Source of the DNA: an uncultured Prevotella sp.
GTDB lineage: Bacteria; Bacteroidota; Bacteroidia; Bacteroidales; Bacteroidaceae
Assembly: GCA_937901345.1 (NCBI GenBank)
Contig: CALCHM010000128.1
Span: forward strand, 1-64,000
DNA: 64,000 bases
Direction: 5' to 3'
The translations under genes and the position numbers were made by a program. The notes below the pieces were generated by a model. That model did not search any database. It was not told the origin of the DNA and saw only the letters and a list, made by a program, of their open reading frames with translations. Every line of letters begins with the position of its first letter. The first letter of the stretch is position 1. Shown piece after piece: positions 16,299-26,716 of the stretch.

Positions 16299-18614
16299 TT
16301 ATTGAATTTCGATTTCGTCAATAAAGAGGAAGGCTGGATGCCCCTTACCTCCATGCCATTCGGGAAGCGTATGTTCGGGAACAGCAATAACTTTCACATA
16401 ACGTGTAGTCACGGGGGTGAAGTTCATCTCGTGGTCGTAAATGCCATTAGCGTTTTCAAGCGTCAAAACGGGGAAATCACCAGTTGCAACTTCTGTAAAG
16501 TTCTGACCGTCTGAAGATACTTCCACAGCGAAGTGGCGTACGTCAAACACCCAATCGCCCTTTTCTACGCAAGTACTGATGGCCACCTTGCTAATCTCCA
16601 TTTCCTGCTGCATGTCAATCACGGCTTCCATGTCATTGCGGTAGAAAGCAATCCAACGTCCGGTTTTGTAGTTGCCATTCCCCTTCAATCCGTCCACCAA
16701 AGTGGGGGCGCCACCAAACTCATACTGCTTGTTGATGGGTTTGAGCATGGTGATGGGTTTCATGCTTGCCTTGTTGAACTTGATCTTTTCACTGATGATG
16801 CGACCCAACTTTTCGCCACGAATGGTGCGCGCCTTGAAGGTGCAGGAATCGGTGATAGCGATGGGTTCCTTGTAAAGCGGAGAAGCGGCTGAAGGTTCGG
16901 TGCCGTCAAGGGTGTAGTGAACGTCCGCATTGTCGATAGTCTTGAGCGTAATCATCAACGCGTTTTTCACCGTGTCGGGTTGAAATGCTGCTGTTACGTC
17001 AAACACGTGGGTTGCATAGTTATATCCCTTCATGTCATAGGTCTTCACCATTTGGGGAATGCGCTGAAGGAAGTTTTCGTAGTTCTTCAACTCAGGCATT
17101 GTCCACTGCACTTCTGCAAGCGCTGCCATACGGGGAAGTTCCATGTATTCCACATGACTGTAATTGGGAATATATTCTGTCCAGAGATTTGCCTGTGCAC
17201 CGATAATATGCTTCGCTTCTTCAGCATTCAACACTTCAGGAATGGGTTCGAGTTCGTACACCTTTTCCAAGGGGAGATATCCACCAATTGCGAGCGGTTC
17301 GCCCTCTGTGTCCTTCGTCTGATAGTAGTCGAAATACATGAACGTTGTGGGCGACATGATAACGTCGTGACCTTGGCGAGCCGCTTCAATGGCTTCGCCA
17401 AATCCGCGCCATGCATGAACGGTTGCATTAGGTGCCAATCCGCCTTCAAGAATTTCGTCCCAACCAATGATTTGGCGTCCCTTGCTGTTGAGGAACTTTT
17501 CGGCATGATTGATCACGAAACTCTGAAGGTATTCTTCCTTCGAGTGTTTGTCGTCGCTCTTGATGCCCAACTTCTTGATGCGCGCCTGACACTTCGGACA
17601 CTTTTCCCAACGCACCTTCGGACACTCGTCGCCTCCCACGTGGATGTATTCTGAAGGGAAGATGTCTATGATTTCGGTGAACACGTCTTCGATAAAGCGA
17701 AGGGTTTCATCGTTACCAGCGCAGAGCACGTTTTCGGAAACACCCCACATTTTCCACACTTCATACGGTCCACCCGTACATCCGAGATGGGGATATGCGG
17801 TAAGCGCAGCCTGCATGTGACCAGGAAGGTCTATTTCGGGGATTACGGTGATATGACGTTCTGCAGCATAAGCAACAATCTCGCGTGCTTCGTCCTGAGT
17901 GTAGTGACCTGAGTGAGGTGTGCCATCATATTCGCCACTGTTACGTCCGATGACGGTTTCAGGACGATAAGCAGCAACCGTTGTCAACTCTGGATACTTC
18001 TTAATTTCAATACGCCAACCCTGGTCGTCGGTCAAGTGCCAGTGGAAACGGTTGATGTTGTGAAGCGCAAGCATGTCGATGAAGCGCTTTACGGAATCCA
18101 CAGGGAAGAAATGGCGTGACACGTCGAAATGCGCACCGCGATAAGAGAAGCGGGGATAATCGTAGATATTGGCTGCGGGAAGTTCGATTTCCTCGGCTAT
18201 ACCCTTGGGCAAAGACTTGCGAAGCGTTTGGATGCCGTAGAAAACGCCTGCCTCAGAAGCACCCGTAATACCAACCTGACCATTTTCGATAGTCATCAAA
18301 TACGCTTCCTTGTTTTCGTTATCCACACCGAGCGCCAAGCGGATGGCGGGCGAAACGGTTTCATCTGTGGTTATTGCCAATTCGATGCCTGTTGCTTCCT
18401 TTATGTATTCCGAAAGAAGTTCGGCATTGCGCAACATCTTGGCATTATCTTCGGGCACGATGATTTGCACCGTCTTGTCAAGTACAAAATTCTTACCTTC
18501 GGTCAGATTGATTTCTTGAGGAAGGGGAATCACTTGATAACTCGCCTGCTCGCGCTGTGAACACGACAACAGACCGCCGCAACAAAGGGCTGCAAGAATA
18601 AATTTTAGTTTCAT
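16299..18614 (-). CDS. Beta-N-acetylhexosaminidase, GH20, lipoprotein
   Basis: Releases terminal GlcNAc or GalNAc from glycans. I take the ATG at 18614, which gives a lipoprotein leader ending GLLSC (771 residues); a frame extending to 18707 adds an implausible N-terminus. Domain order: GH20b domain (about 30-150), GH20 TIM barrel (about 155-500) with HWHLTDDQGWR and the catalytic Asp-Glu pair in HVGGDECPK, then a chitobiase-type C-terminal domain (DNADVHYTLDGTEPS) and a terminal discoidin/F5-8C-like beta sandwich with a GKGHPAFLFIDEIEI ending. Likely periplasmic or surface. It is upstream of the DUF3472 gene and probably co-transcribed. Confidence 0.95.
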   Translation of the reverse strand: MKLKFILAALCCGGLLSCSQREQASYQVIPLPQEINLTEGKNFVLDKTVQIIVPEDNAKMLRNAELLSEYIKEATGIELAITTDETVSPAIRLALGVDNENKEAYLMTIENGQVGITGASEAGVFYGIQTLRKSLPKGIAEEIELPAANIYDYPRFSYRGAHFDVSRHFFPVDSVKRFIDMLALHNINRFHWHLTDDQGWRIEIKKYPELTTVAAYRPETVIGRNSGEYDGTPHSGHYTQDEAREIVAYAAERHITVIPEIDLPGHMQAALTAYPHLGCTGGPYEVWKMWGVSENVLCAGNDETLRFIEDVFTEIIDIFPSEYIHVGGDECPKVRWEKCPKCQARIKKLGIKSDDKHSKEEYLQSFVINHAEKFLNSKGRQIIGWDEILEGGLAPNATVHAWRGFGEAIEAARQGHDVIMSPTTFMYFDYYQTKDTEGEPLAIGGYLPLEKVYELEPIPEVLNAEEAKHIIGAQANLWTEYIPNYSHVEYMELPRMAALAEVQWTMPELKNYENFLQRIPQMVKTYDMKGYNYATHVFDVTAAFQPDTVKNALMITLKTIDNADVHYTLDGTEPSAASPLYKEPIAITDSCTFKARTIRGEKLGRIISEKIKFNKASMKPITMLKPINKQYEFGGAPTLVDGLKGNGNYKTGRWIAFYRNDMEAVIDMQQEMEISKVAISTCVEKGDWVFDVRHFAVEVSSDGQNFTEVATGDFPVLTLENANGIYDHEMNFTPVTTRYVKVIAVPEHTLPEWHGGKGHPAFLFIDEIEIQ

Positions 18615-18758
18615 AAGGTAGAAGGTTTTTAGATAGTAACGTTTTAAGGTTTGAGATCGCTTTTGCAAATGGAAGGTTATGAGGTTTTGAGAGTATAAGG
18701 AGTCCACACAGAGTCGTCACCTTAAACACTCACAACCTCACAACCTTTTACACTTCGA

Positions 18759-20957
18759 TTACAACAAACTCCAAGCAACAGTGAGACCTGCCATCACGAT
18801 GCTTACCATGCTCATCAACTTAATCAAGATGTTGAGCGAAGGACCAGATGTATCCTTGAAGGGGTCGCCCACAGTGTCGCCTACGATAGTTGCCTTGTGC
18901 GCATCGCTACCCTTGCCGCCGAAGTTGCCTTCTTCGATAAACTTCTTGGCATTATCCCAAGCACCACCTGCATTGGCCATAAATACTGCAAGCACAAAAC
19001 CTGAACTCAAACTACCGATGAGCAAACCGAGCACACCTGAAACACCGAAGATAACACCAGTCAAGATGGGAACGGCAATAGCGATGAGCGAGGGAATAAT
19101 CATTTCCTGTTGTGCTGCACGAGTTGAAATCATCACGCAACGTTCGTAGTCAGGTTCTGCTTCACCAGTAAGAATACCCTTGATGGTGCGGAACTGACGG
19201 CGCACTTCTTCCACCATCTTCGCTGCAGCACGACCTACGGCGTTCATCGTCAAACCGCAGAAGAGGAACGACATCATTGCACCGATAAACATACCAGCCA
19301 ACACCTTAGGATTCATCAACGTCACTTCATAGTAGCGCATGAAGTCTGCGAATGTTGCCTGTTGCAATTCTACGATTCTACCATCAATATCTAATTGTGT
19401 AGTACCAATACGTTCGAGACCGATACGCACTTCTTCAATGTAAGATGCCAAAAGAGCAAGACCTGTCAATGCGGCAGAACCGATGGCAAAACCCTTACCC
19501 GTTGCGGCTGTTGTATTACCCAATGAGTCGAGCGCGTCAGTACGCTTGCGCACTTCTGCACCGAGACCGCTCATTTCGGCATTACCTCCAGCGTTGTCGG
19601 CAATAGGTCCGTAAGCGTCGGTTGCCAAAGTGATGCCCAATGTTGAGAGCATACCCACTGCTGCTGTACCGATACCGTAAAGTCCCATAGAGATATTACT
19701 CATTTCACCTCCTGTAGCGAGAAGGTAAGAGGCAATAATACCAACGACAACTGCAATCACGGGAATCGCTGTTGAGAGCATACCCACGCCGATACCAGAG
19801 ATAATTACTGTAGCTGAACCAGTCAAACCGTTTTCAGAGATGCGCTGAGTGGGTTTGTAAGATTGTGATGTGTAATATTCTGTAGCCTGACCGATAGTAA
19901 TACCCACGGCAAGACCTACTGCTACGGTGCAACCCATCTGCCACCAGTTTTCCAAACCGAGCAAATAAAGCACACCAAACGACGCTATCACAATGAGCAC
20001 AGAACTCAAGTTAGTACCTACCGCCAAAGCGCGCAAAAGGTCCTTCATCTTTGCACCTTCATGCGTACGCACCGCAAAGATACCAACCAACGAAAGCACG
20101 ATACCCACTGCTGCAATCAACATGGGGGCAATCACTGCCTTATATTGCATATCTACATTGCCACTTGCCATATATGCTGCAGCACCAAGCGCTGCTGTTG
20201 CCAAGATTGAACCGCAATAACTTTCATAAAGGTCGGCACCCATACCAGCAACGTCACCCACGTTATCACCTACGTTGTCGGCAATAGTTGCGGGGTTGCG
20301 GGGGTCGTCTTCGGGAATATTTGCTTCCACCTTACCCACGAGGTCGGCACCCACGTCGGCAGCCTTCGTATAAATACCACCACCAACACGCGCAAACAAG
20401 GCCTGAGTTGAAGCACCCATACCAAAGGTGAGCATTGTGGTTGTGATCATACACAACTTAGCAGTGGGCGTAGCACCTTCGGGAACAAAGGCATCAAGAA
20501 GCAAGTACCAGAAAGAGATGTCCAACAATCCGAGACCTACCACAACAAGTCCCATCACCGCACCACTACGGAAGGCGATACGCAATCCGCCATTGAGCGA
20601 TTCGCGAGCAGCATTCGCTGTGCGAGCAGAAGCAGCAGTTGCCGTCTTCATACCCAAGAAACCTGCCAAACCTGAGAAGAAACCACCCGTAAGGAAGGCA
20701 ACAGGCACCCAAGCATTCTGAAGGTTGAAACCATACGCCATAATAGCAAACAACAGGGCGAGGCAGATGAATACGATACCTACAACCTTGTACTGCTGCT
20801 TCAAATAAGACATTGCTCCCGAACGAACCGCAGCGGCGATGTACGCCATGCGTTCAGTACCCTCAGAAGTCTTTTTCATTTGTGCGTAGAAGAACCACGC
20901 AAAGCACAAAGCCAACAACGACGCTGCTGGAATGAGCCAAAATAAAGTGTGAGCCAT
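18759..20957 (-). CDS. hppA: Membrane-bound ion-pumping pyrophosphatase
   Basis: Couples pyrophosphate hydrolysis to ion export across the cytoplasmic membrane. The 732-residue length and the many hydrophobic segments fit the 16-helix family. Signature motifs are DNVGDNVGDVAGMGADLYES, EMSGLGAEVRKRTDALDSLG and the C-terminal GDTVGDPFKDTSGPS. In GNTTAATGKG an alanine occupies the position that distinguishes the potassium-dependent class (lysine in the independent class). Together with the Bacteroidota origin this suggests a sodium-pumping enzyme, which is inference. The upstream gap lacks a clear promoter. Confidence 0.95.
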   Translation of the reverse strand: MAHTLFWLIPAASLLALCFAWFFYAQMKKTSEGTERMAYIAAAVRSGAMSYLKQQYKVVGIVFICLALLFAIMAYGFNLQNAWVPVAFLTGGFFSGLAGFLGMKTATAASARTANAARESLNGGLRIAFRSGAVMGLVVVGLGLLDISFWYLLLDAFVPEGATPTAKLCMITTTMLTFGMGASTQALFARVGGGIYTKAADVGADLVGKVEANIPEDDPRNPATIADNVGDNVGDVAGMGADLYESYCGSILATAALGAAAYMASGNVDMQYKAVIAPMLIAAVGIVLSLVGIFAVRTHEGAKMKDLLRALAVGTNLSSVLIVIASFGVLYLLGLENWWQMGCTVAVGLAVGITIGQATEYYTSQSYKPTQRISENGLTGSATVIISGIGVGMLSTAIPVIAVVVGIIASYLLATGGEMSNISMGLYGIGTAAVGMLSTLGITLATDAYGPIADNAGGNAEMSGLGAEVRKRTDALDSLGNTTAATGKGFAIGSAALTGLALLASYIEEVRIGLERIGTTQLDIDGRIVELQQATFADFMRYYEVTLMNPKVLAGMFIGAMMSFLFCGLTMNAVGRAAAKMVEEVRRQFRTIKGILTGEAEPDYERCVMISTRAAQQEMIIPSLIAIAVPILTGVIFGVSGVLGLLIGSLSSGFVLAVFMANAGGAWDNAKKFIEEGNFGGKGSDAHKATIVGDTVGDPFKDTSGPSLNILIKLMSMVSIVMAGLTVAWSLL

Positions 20958-21220
20958 AACTTGTTAAGATTTAATAAAATTAGAATTCCGCTACGAAGTT
21001 AGCGAAAATATCGGGATGAGGGCGCATCTATCCATTTTTTTGCCACATTCTCCTTCCCTACCCCCTTTAAGATGACAAAAGCAACGTGAATATCCAGAAG
21101 TTGGAGAGGGTGCAAACGTACATGCTTATAGGAAGCGGATTCGTAGCAAACTATGCCACATTGTTCTCCTCTGTTTTACTTTGTTGCGGAGGAATTTTAA
21201 AATTTAAACACCCCTAAACA
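20958..21220. other. Gene-free stretch upstream of hppA
   Basis: No gene, RNA or hairpin recognised. A minus-strand TACGTTTGC box (complement of 21112-21120) resembles a -7 element but has no -33 partner at the right distance. Confidence 0.4.
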
Positions 21221-21302
21221 ACTGATTTTGTACAAAACAAACTTGGAATACCTTCCCGACGACTGATTTTGCCCAAGACAAACTTGAATTAGGTTCCCGC
21301 TT
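21221..21302. repeat. Two-copy direct repeat with 41-bp period
   Basis: ACTGATTTTG begins at 21221 and again at 21262, 41 bases apart, and the following bases of the two copies agree at most positions (both contain ACAAACTTG and end in TTCCCG). Same step length as array A, but only two copies and no strong palindrome. Confidence 0.7.
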
Positions 21303-21332
21303 ATTTAAGAGCGGCAGGTCATTAGACAGAAC

Positions 21333-21392
21333 AAACCCGAAATCGCTGTGGGCGATTCCGAAGAAAAATGCCGCACATCCGATTTCGGGTTT
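21333..21392 (-). terminator. Terminator of the acyl-CoA ligase gene
   Basis: Perfect 13-bp inverted repeat AAACCCGAAATCG / CGATTTCGGGTTT just after the stop of the minus-strand ligase gene, with a GTTCT tail. The loop contains a second small hairpin. Confidence 0.65.
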
Positions 21393-21396
21393 GCTA

Positions 21397-23049
21397 TCAA
21401 ATAATATTTGTACCACGCTCTTCACAGAGCTTGAGTCCGAGGTCCTTGAGTTTGAACTTCTGAATCTTGCCGCTGCCCGTCATGGGGAATTCCTTGATGA
21501 AGAAAATGTAGCGGGGAATCTTGTAGCGCGCAATTTTGCCGGTGCAGAACTCGCGCACGTCGAGGTCGGTCATCTCTACGCCTTCGTGTAAAATAATGAA
21601 TGCACCCACTTCCTCGCCATAGCGCTTTGAGGGAATGCCAGCTACTTGCACATCCTTGATGCCTTCCATCTTGTAGAGGAACTCTTCAATCTCACGGGGA
21701 TAGATATTTTCACCACCGCGGATAATCATGTCCTTGATGCGCCCCGTGATGCGGAAGTTGCCGTCGGGATCTTTTACGCCGAGGTCGCCGGAATGGAGGA
21801 ATCCGTTTTCGTCAATCACTTCGGCCGTAGCCTCGGGATTTTTGTAATATCCCTTCATCGTGTTGTAACCGCGGTTACACATTTCGCCTTGTACACCTAC
21901 GGGGCATTCTTCACCCGTTTCGGGGTCAAGCACTTTGACTTCGGTGTGTTCGAATTCGCGTCCAACGGTAGTACAACGCACTTCAAAAGAATCGTCAATG
22001 CGGGTGTGGGTCATACCGGGCGATGCTTCGGTGAGTCCATACACGCTGGTGACGCGCATAAACATCTTTTCTTCCACCTGTCGCATGAGTTCGATGGGAC
22101 AAAGCGAACCCGCCATGATGCCAGTGCGCAAACTTGACATATCGAACATGGGGAACATGGGGTGGTTCATTTCTGCAATGAACATGGTGGGCACACCATA
22201 GAGCGCAGTGCAGCGTTCCTTATGAATGGAGGCGAGCACGACGAGCGGATCGAAGCGTTCGACCATCACCTGCGTACAACCATGGGTGAGGCAGTTCATC
22301 GTGGCGAGCACCACGCCGAAGCAGTGGAAAAGTGGGACGCAGACGCAGAGTTTGTCGTCGGCGGTAAACTTCATGTGTTCGCCCGTAAGGTAACCATTGT
22401 TGCTGATGCTGTGGTGCGTGAGCATGACGCCCTTAGGAAAACCAGTTGTACCCGAAGTGTACTGCATGTTGACCACATCGTAGCACGACACTTTCTGCTT
22501 TGCCACGGCAAGCTCTTCATCATCGACATTGCTACCGAGGAGAAGGATTTCTGCGGTGTTGTACATGCCGCGGTATTTCTCCTGCCCAATGTAGATAACG
22601 TTCTTCATCTGCGGCAGCGTTTTACTCTTGAGGTAGCCGCGCTGGCAGGTGCGGAGTTCGGGAAGAATATCGTAAACCATGTTCACGAAATCTTCACTTC
22701 CGCGGTCGCCATTGACAATGCAGAGCGTATGCATGTCAGAATTCTGACATACGTATTCCAGTTCCGCACGCTTATAGTTAGTGTTTACCGTTACGGCAAC
22801 GGCACCAATCTTGGCACACGCATAAAGGAAGGTCAACCAGTCGGGCACATTTCCAGCCCAGATGCCGACGTGTGTGCCTTTCTCCACACCGATGGAGAGC
22901 AGACCTTTTGCCATGTTGTCAACGCGCTCATTAAACTGCTTCCAGGTGAAGCGTAAGTTGCGGTCGGAGTAAACAATATATTCTTTATCTGGCGTAGTGG
23001 CAGCCCAATGCTCCACCCATTCGCCAAGCGTTCTGTTAAAGAGTTGCAT
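21397..23049 (-). CDS. AMP-binding acyl-CoA synthetase
   Basis: Activates a carboxylic acid to an acyl-adenylate and then a CoA thioester. The 550-residue protein carries the ANL signature [16 protein letters not shown] (about 190-205), the [10 protein letters not shown] motif, the hinge region [24 protein letters not shown] and the C-terminal catalytic lysine in [10 protein letters not shown]. The sequence is of the medium/long-chain fatty acyl type rather than acetyl-CoA synthetase; the exact acid is not clear. No membrane segment. It lies 153 bases downstream of an XRE-cupin regulator on the same strand. That regulator-ligase pair is familiar in Bacteroidales and suggests common control. 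Confidence 0.93.
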   Translation of the reverse strand: MQLFNRTLGEWVEHWAATTPDKEYIVYSDRNLRFTWKQFNERVDNMAKGLLSIGVEKGTHVGIWAGNVPDWLTFLYACAKIGAVAVTVNTNYKRAELEYVCQNSDMHTLCIVNGDRGSEDFVNMVYDILPELRTCQRGYLKSKTLPQMKNVIYIGQEKYRGMYNTAEILLLGSNVDDEELAVAKQKVSCYDVVNMQYTSGTTGFPKGVMLTHHSISNNGYLTGEHMKFTADDKLCVCVPLFHCFGVVLATMNCLTHGCTQVMVERFDPLVVLASIHKERCTALYGVPTMFIAEMNHPMFPMFDMSSLRTGIMAGSLCPIELMRQVEEKMFMRVTSVYGLTEASPGMTHTRIDDSFEVRCTTVGREFEHTEVKVLDPETGEECPVGVQGEMCNRGYNTMKGYYKNPEATAEVIDENGFLHSGDLGVKDPDGNFRITGRIKDMIIRGGENIYPREIEEFLYKMEGIKDVQVAGIPSKRYGEEVGAFIILHEGVEMTDLDVREFCTGKIARYKIPRYIFFIKEFPMTGSGKIQKFKLKDLGLKLCEERGTNII

Positions 23050-23054
23050 GTTGG

Positions 23055-23206
23055 TTAGAGTACAGAGTACAAATTTCAGAATACAACTATTGTTAGATTA
23101 CAAAGTATGGATTAAAGAGTTTCGTTTTCAGATTACAGTATACAAATGCTGTAGCAGTAATCACCACAAGGAAGTTGTACTCTGTAATCTGTTATCTGTA
23201 CTCTAA
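23055..23206. repeat. Nested inverted repeat of AGAGTACAGA-like words
   Basis: TTAGAGTACAGA (23055-23066) pairs perfectly with TCTGTACTCTAA (23195-23206), and AGAGTACAA (23064-23072) pairs with TTGTACTCT (23175-23183). The interior holds further variants such as AGATTACA. The element fills the gap between the XRE-cupin gene and the ligase gene. Confidence 0.75.
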
Positions 23207-23778
23207 ATAGGCGTATATACCACCGCCAAAATCTTAGCAGCCTGCCCCTCAAATCCATGAACGTGGTGGGGAACGATGCAGTCGTAATAAATGGTGTCGC
23301 CTGCTTCAATAACATATTTCTTTTTGCCGTGCGCCACTTCCACCGTACCTTCCATCACGAAGATAAATTCTTCGCCTTCGTGTGAAGAAAGGACATAGTC
23401 AAGATTTTCTGTATTATCAATATCGATAATAAAGGGTTCCATGTGGCGGTCAGCCTTAGACTTTGAGAGCGCTCGGTAGTGCATGTGCGTACGAGCATCC
23501 ATGGAGTTGTTGGAGAAACTGATGGTGTCGCTCGTTTCCTGCTTGCGACACACTACAGCACCATGGTCGTCCTGGTCGTCTAAGAATGTGCCGAGGCGCA
23601 CACCCAATGCGCGAGCAATCTTAATCAGCGGAGCCAATGAGGGAATGTCAATATTATCTTCAATACGCGCAATCTGTTCTTCTGCCAACCCTGTGCGCTC
23701 AGCGAGTTCTGCCACACTGATTTCACGAGTTTCACGAAGCGCCTTAATCTTTGCGCCAACAATCTTTGTGCTATCCAT
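23203..23778 (-). CDS. XRE-family regulator with C-terminal cupin
   Basis: A 191-residue regulator. Residues 8-62 form a Cro/CI-type helix-turn-helix (ALRETREISVAELAERTGL with EEQIARIEDN), and the C-terminal half is a single cupin barrel (about 115-188; SHEGEEFIFVMEGTVEVAHG and AGDTIYYDCIVPHHVHG), a fold that usually senses a small ligand. I choose the ATG at 23778 because homologues begin a few residues before the helix-turn-helix; the longer frame from 23811 reads into repeated DNA. It is upstream of the acyl-CoA ligase and probably controls it, possibly in response to a fatty acid or its CoA ester. Confidence 0.93.
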   Translation of the reverse strand: MDSTKIVGAKIKALRETREISVAELAERTGLAEEQIARIEDNIDIPSLAPLIKIARALGVRLGTFLDDQDDHGAVVCRKQETSDTISFSNNSMDARTHMHYRALSKSKADRHMEPFIIDIDNTENLDYVLSSHEGEEFIFVMEGTVEVAHGKKKYVIEAGDTIYYDCIVPHHVHGFEGQAAKILAVVYTPI

Positions 23779-23790
23779 AGTTTTGTGTTT

Positions 23791-23905
23791 GTAAAGTAAA
23801 CGAGTAGACAAGTAAACAAGTAAACGAGAGCGTTACAGACAAGCAATGAGCGTTTATCTCACAAGTCATCTCGTTCACTCGTCTCGTAAAAACTTGTCTA
23901 CTAAA
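23791..23905. repeat. GTAAACGAG / GTAGACAAG word repeat with inverted ends
   Basis: Short words GTAAACGAG, GTAGACAAG and GTAAACAAG repeat in tandem at 23796-23828, and the right side carries the complement: AGTAGACAAGT (23803-23813) pairs exactly with ACTTGTCTACT (23892-23902). Related words recur at 56634-56672 and 58233-58266. Confidence 0.7.
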
Positions 23906-23983
23906 ACAAGTCTTATCGTGTTATTTTGTTAAGAGATTAGCAAAAGTACAAATAATTTGTTAATGACCTAATGTTTTTGGTAA

Positions 23984-24012
23984 TAAAAAAGGCACATCCC
24001 AAGGATGCGCCG
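23984..24012 (-). terminator. Terminator of the small membrane protein gene
   Basis: On the minus strand stem GGCGCATCC / GGATGTGCC with a three-base loop and a run of six T. It lies 25 bases after the stop of the minus-strand gene. Confidence 0.85.
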
Positions 24013-24035
24013 AATTTTATACCTAAAGAAGGGGA

Positions 24036-24533
24036 TCAATAGCGTTTGTTGTAACCCGAATGGAGTGTCCAATTACGGATGATGCCACGAAGCAGGAGGC
24101 TATAGGGTTGATAGAAGAAGCATCCTACGATTATCATATACACCATGTTGTATAAAAATTTCAAGAAGTCCTCATCTTCATTTTTGAAATAAATTGGATC
24201 TAATATAAACATCGTTTTTACCCATACATAACATGCCATGGCACCCAATAAAAATATAGCAACAAGATAAAAACAGAGGTGCAGTTTATTCTTAATAGCG
24301 ACTCCTTGAAGAAGCGTGGTCGTGCCCATTTTCATAAATGCCAATACGATCCCTAGAACCAAACAGAAGATACCTAAGAACATTTCAAACCCACCCCCTT
24401 CGTAAAAGTATTGACACAATCCGCCAAAGATACAAAAGATGCACGCCACAATCATGTAGCTGTTCATGGGATGCTGCTCGCCATAAGTGCGAATGCCCAA
24501 TCTCAATCGGTGTAGTTTTCCCCCTCTTGCCAT
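24036..24533 (-). CDS. Small integral membrane protein of unknown function
   Basis: A 165-residue protein that I do not recognise. A basic N-terminal segment (MARGGKLHRLRLGIRTYG) is followed by about four hydrophobic stretches: MIVACIFCIFGGLC (about 27-42), MFLGIFCLVLGIVLAF (about 51-66), FYLVAIFLLGAMACYVWV (about 87-104) and MVYMIIVGCFFYQPYSLLL (about 129-147). An acidic cytoplasmic or periplasmic patch (KNEDEDF) lies between the last two. It stands between the XRE-cupin gene and purC, has its own terminator and may be monocistronic. Confidence 0.75.
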   Translation of the reverse strand: MARGGKLHRLRLGIRTYGEQHPMNSYMIVACIFCIFGGLCQYFYEGGGFEMFLGIFCLVLGIVLAFMKMGTTTLLQGVAIKNKLHLCFYLVAIFLLGAMACYVWVKTMFILDPIYFKNEDEDFLKFLYNMVYMIIVGCFFYQPYSLLLRGIIRNWTLHSGYNKRY

Positions 24534-24562
24534 ATTGTTAATTTTGATTGTGGGTAATGTGG

Positions 24563-24600
24563 ATAAAAAAGGAAAGGCGCACAGTGCCGTGCGCCTTCCG
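24563..24600 (-). terminator. Terminator of purC
   Basis: On the minus strand stem GGAAGGCGCAC / GTGCGCCTTTCC followed by six T. It lies directly after the purC stop. Confidence 0.88.
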
Positions 24601-24618
24601 TGAGATTCCCATCTGTGA

Positions 24619-25560
24619 TTACTTTGTCAAATATTCAGTGACGTTCTTCTCAATGCGCGCTGCGAGATCTTCGCCATCTTCCTTCACGAATGCTTCACCT
24701 GTGATGCGTTCGTAGAGTTCCATGTAACGTTCAGAGATGCTCTTCACAATTTCTGCTGTCATTTCGGGCACCTGCTGACCTTCCTTACCCTGGAAACCGT
24801 TGTCCATCAACCATTCGCGTACAAACTCCTTGGAAAGTTGCTTTTGGGGTTCACCTGCTTCGAAGCGTTCTTGATAACCTTCAGCATAGAAGTAACGGCT
24901 TGAGTCGGGCGTGTGGATTTCGTCCATGAGGTAGATGGTACCGTTGTGCTTACCGAATTCATACTTGGTGTCAACGAGAATCAATCCGCGTTCAGCAGCG
25001 ATTTCAGAACCGCGCTGAAAGAGGGCGAGTGTGTACTTCTCAAGGAGTTCGTATTCCTCGGGAGTTGCCAAACCCTGCGCCAAGATTTCTTCCTTTGAAA
25101 TGTCGGCATCGTGTTCACCGATTTCCGCCTTAGTAGTGGGTGTGATGATGGGTGTGGGGAACTTCTGATTTTCCTTCATACCTTCGGGAAGACGTACGCC
25201 GCAGATTTCGCGCACACCGCTCTTATAAGCACGCCAAGCCGAACCGCAAAGGTAACCGCGTACAATCATTTCAACAGCGAAACCTTCGCAACGAACGCCT
25301 ACTGTTACCATGGGGTCGGGAGTTGCCATTTTCCAGTTGGGGCAAATATCAGCGGTAGCGTCAAGGAACTTTGCTGCAATCTGATTCAACATCTGTCCCT
25401 TGTAAGGAATACCTTCGGGAAGTACAACGTCGAACGCAGAGATTCTGTCGCTTGCTACCATCACCAACTTGTCGCCTACGCTATACACGTCGCGAACCTT
25501 ACCATGATACACTGCTGTCTGACCAGGGAAATTAAAGTCTGTCTTTGTTAATGCACTCAT
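24619..25560 (-). CDS. purC: Phosphoribosylaminoimidazole-succinocarboxamide synthase
   Basis: SAICAR synthase, which joins aspartate to CAIR with ATP in purine synthesis. The 313-residue length fits the long bacterial and eukaryote-like form. Signature stretches: [31 protein letters not shown] at the N-terminus, [19 protein letters not shown] (about 98-116) and [11 protein letters not shown] near residue 200. No other purine gene is adjacent. It starts 118 bases downstream of phoH on the same strand. Confidence 0.97.
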   Translation of the reverse strand: MSALTKTDFNFPGQTAVYHGKVRDVYSVGDKLVMVASDRISAFDVVLPEGIPYKGQMLNQIAAKFLDATADICPNWKMATPDPMVTVGVRCEGFAVEMIVRGYLCGSAWRAYKSGVREICGVRLPEGMKENQKFPTPIITPTTKAEIGEHDADISKEEILAQGLATPEEYELLEKYTLALFQRGSEIAAERGLILVDTKYEFGKHNGTIYLMDEIHTPDSSRYFYAEGYQERFEAGEPQKQLSKEFVREWLMDNGFQGKEGQQVPEMTAEIVKSISERYMELYERITGEAFVKEDGEDLAARIEKNVTEYLTK

Positions 25561-25678
25561 AATTTATTGAGGTTTTGAGGTTATAAGTTCTTGAGATGTT
25601 GGAGAGATACAAGAGATGCTAAAAATGCTAGAAATTCTAAAAAACTAGATATTTTAGATTATCGATCTCTCCAATGAT

Positions 25679-26650
25679 TTATTCTTTCGGTTCAGCATCG
25701 TCTGTTGCACGGTGCTTCTTCGTTTCTTCTTCGTATGCTTCTACAATTCGTGTCACCAATTTGTGGCGAACGATGTCGCGCTTGTCCATTTCGATAAAAG
25801 CTATGCCACTGACGTCTTTCAATATGCGTTGTGCCTCAATCAATCCGGATTTCTGTGAGGGCGGAAGGTCTATCTGTGTGCGGTCACCTGTGACAATCAT
25901 TTTCGTGTTCCACCCCATGCGAGTGAGAAACATTTTGATTTGTGCGGAACTCGTATTCTGTGCTTCGTCAAGGATTACGACAGCATCGTTCAAGGTGCGT
26001 CCACGCATGAATGCGAGGGGTGCAATTTGAATGATATTGCTCTCCATATACTCCTGCAATTTCGCTGCGGGTATCATTTCTTGAAGGGCATCGTAGAGGG
26101 GTTGCAAATAAGGATCAATCTTTTCCTTCATATCGCCAGGCAAGAAACCCAGTTTTTCACCCGCTTCTACGGCAGGACGGCTGAGTATGATTTTCTTCAC
26201 TTCCTTATTCTTCAATGCACGAACAGCAAGGGCGATGGCGGTATAGGTTTTTCCCGATCCCGCAGGTCCTATGGCAAAGAGCATGTCGTGTTTGGCATAC
26301 GCTTCAACGAGGCGACGCTGATTTTCTGAGCGTGCGGTGATGGGTTTGCCTCCTGTGCTGTAAACAATCACGCCCTCCTGATGTTGCTTCTGTGTCTTAC
26401 CCTTCTTGATAATGTTGAGAATATCTTCCTCTGTAAGTTGGTTAAACTTCACACAATGTGCCTCTAATAAGCGGAAAAGGTCCTCAAAGTCTGCCATCTC
26501 CTCTTCGGAGCACATAACCTTGACGACATTATCGCGCGCCACGATACGCAACTTTGGACAGAGCGCTTTCAGCATGCGCAGGTTGGCATTGTTTGCCCCG
26601 TAAAATACAACGGGATCTGCCTCTTCTAGGATAAAATGTTTTTCAATCAC
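25679..26650 (-). CDS. phoH: PhoH family P-loop ATPase
   Basis: A cytoplasmic ATPase related to RNA helicase domains, with links to RNA metabolism and phosphate stress in other bacteria. The 323-residue protein has the Walker A motif GPAGSGKTYTA (about 133-143), the SRPAVEAGEKLGFLPGDMKEK stretch typical of the family, Walker B VVILDEAQNT (about 221-230) and MIVTGDRTQIDLP. An N-terminal region (about 1-100) with a KH-like fold precedes the ATPase. It is transcribed toward purC and diverges from the DUF5715 gene across a 66-base gap. Confidence 0.95.
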   Translation of the reverse strand: MIEKHFILEEADPVVFYGANNANLRMLKALCPKLRIVARDNVVKVMCSEEEMADFEDLFRLLEAHCVKFNQLTEEDILNIIKKGKTQKQHQEGVIVYSTGGKPITARSENQRRLVEAYAKHDMLFAIGPAGSGKTYTAIALAVRALKNKEVKKIILSRPAVEAGEKLGFLPGDMKEKIDPYLQPLYDALQEMIPAAKLQEYMESNIIQIAPLAFMRGRTLNDAVVILDEAQNTSSAQIKMFLTRMGWNTKMIVTGDRTQIDLPPSQKSGLIEAQRILKDVSGIAFIEMDKRDIVRHKLVTRIVEAYEEETKKHRATDDAEPKE

Positions 26651-26685
26651 GATGCAAATTTAAACATTCCATGATATATTTTTAC

Positions 26686-26694
26686 TAATTTTGC
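26686..26694 (+). promoter_or_regulatory. Possible -7 box for the DUF5715 gene
   Basis: TAATTTTGC matches TAnnTTTGC and ends 22 bases before the ATG. No TTTG -33 element is seen at 19-21 bases upstream. Confidence 0.35.
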
Positions 26695-26716
26695 GGGTAA
26701 ATACAGCATCTCCCCT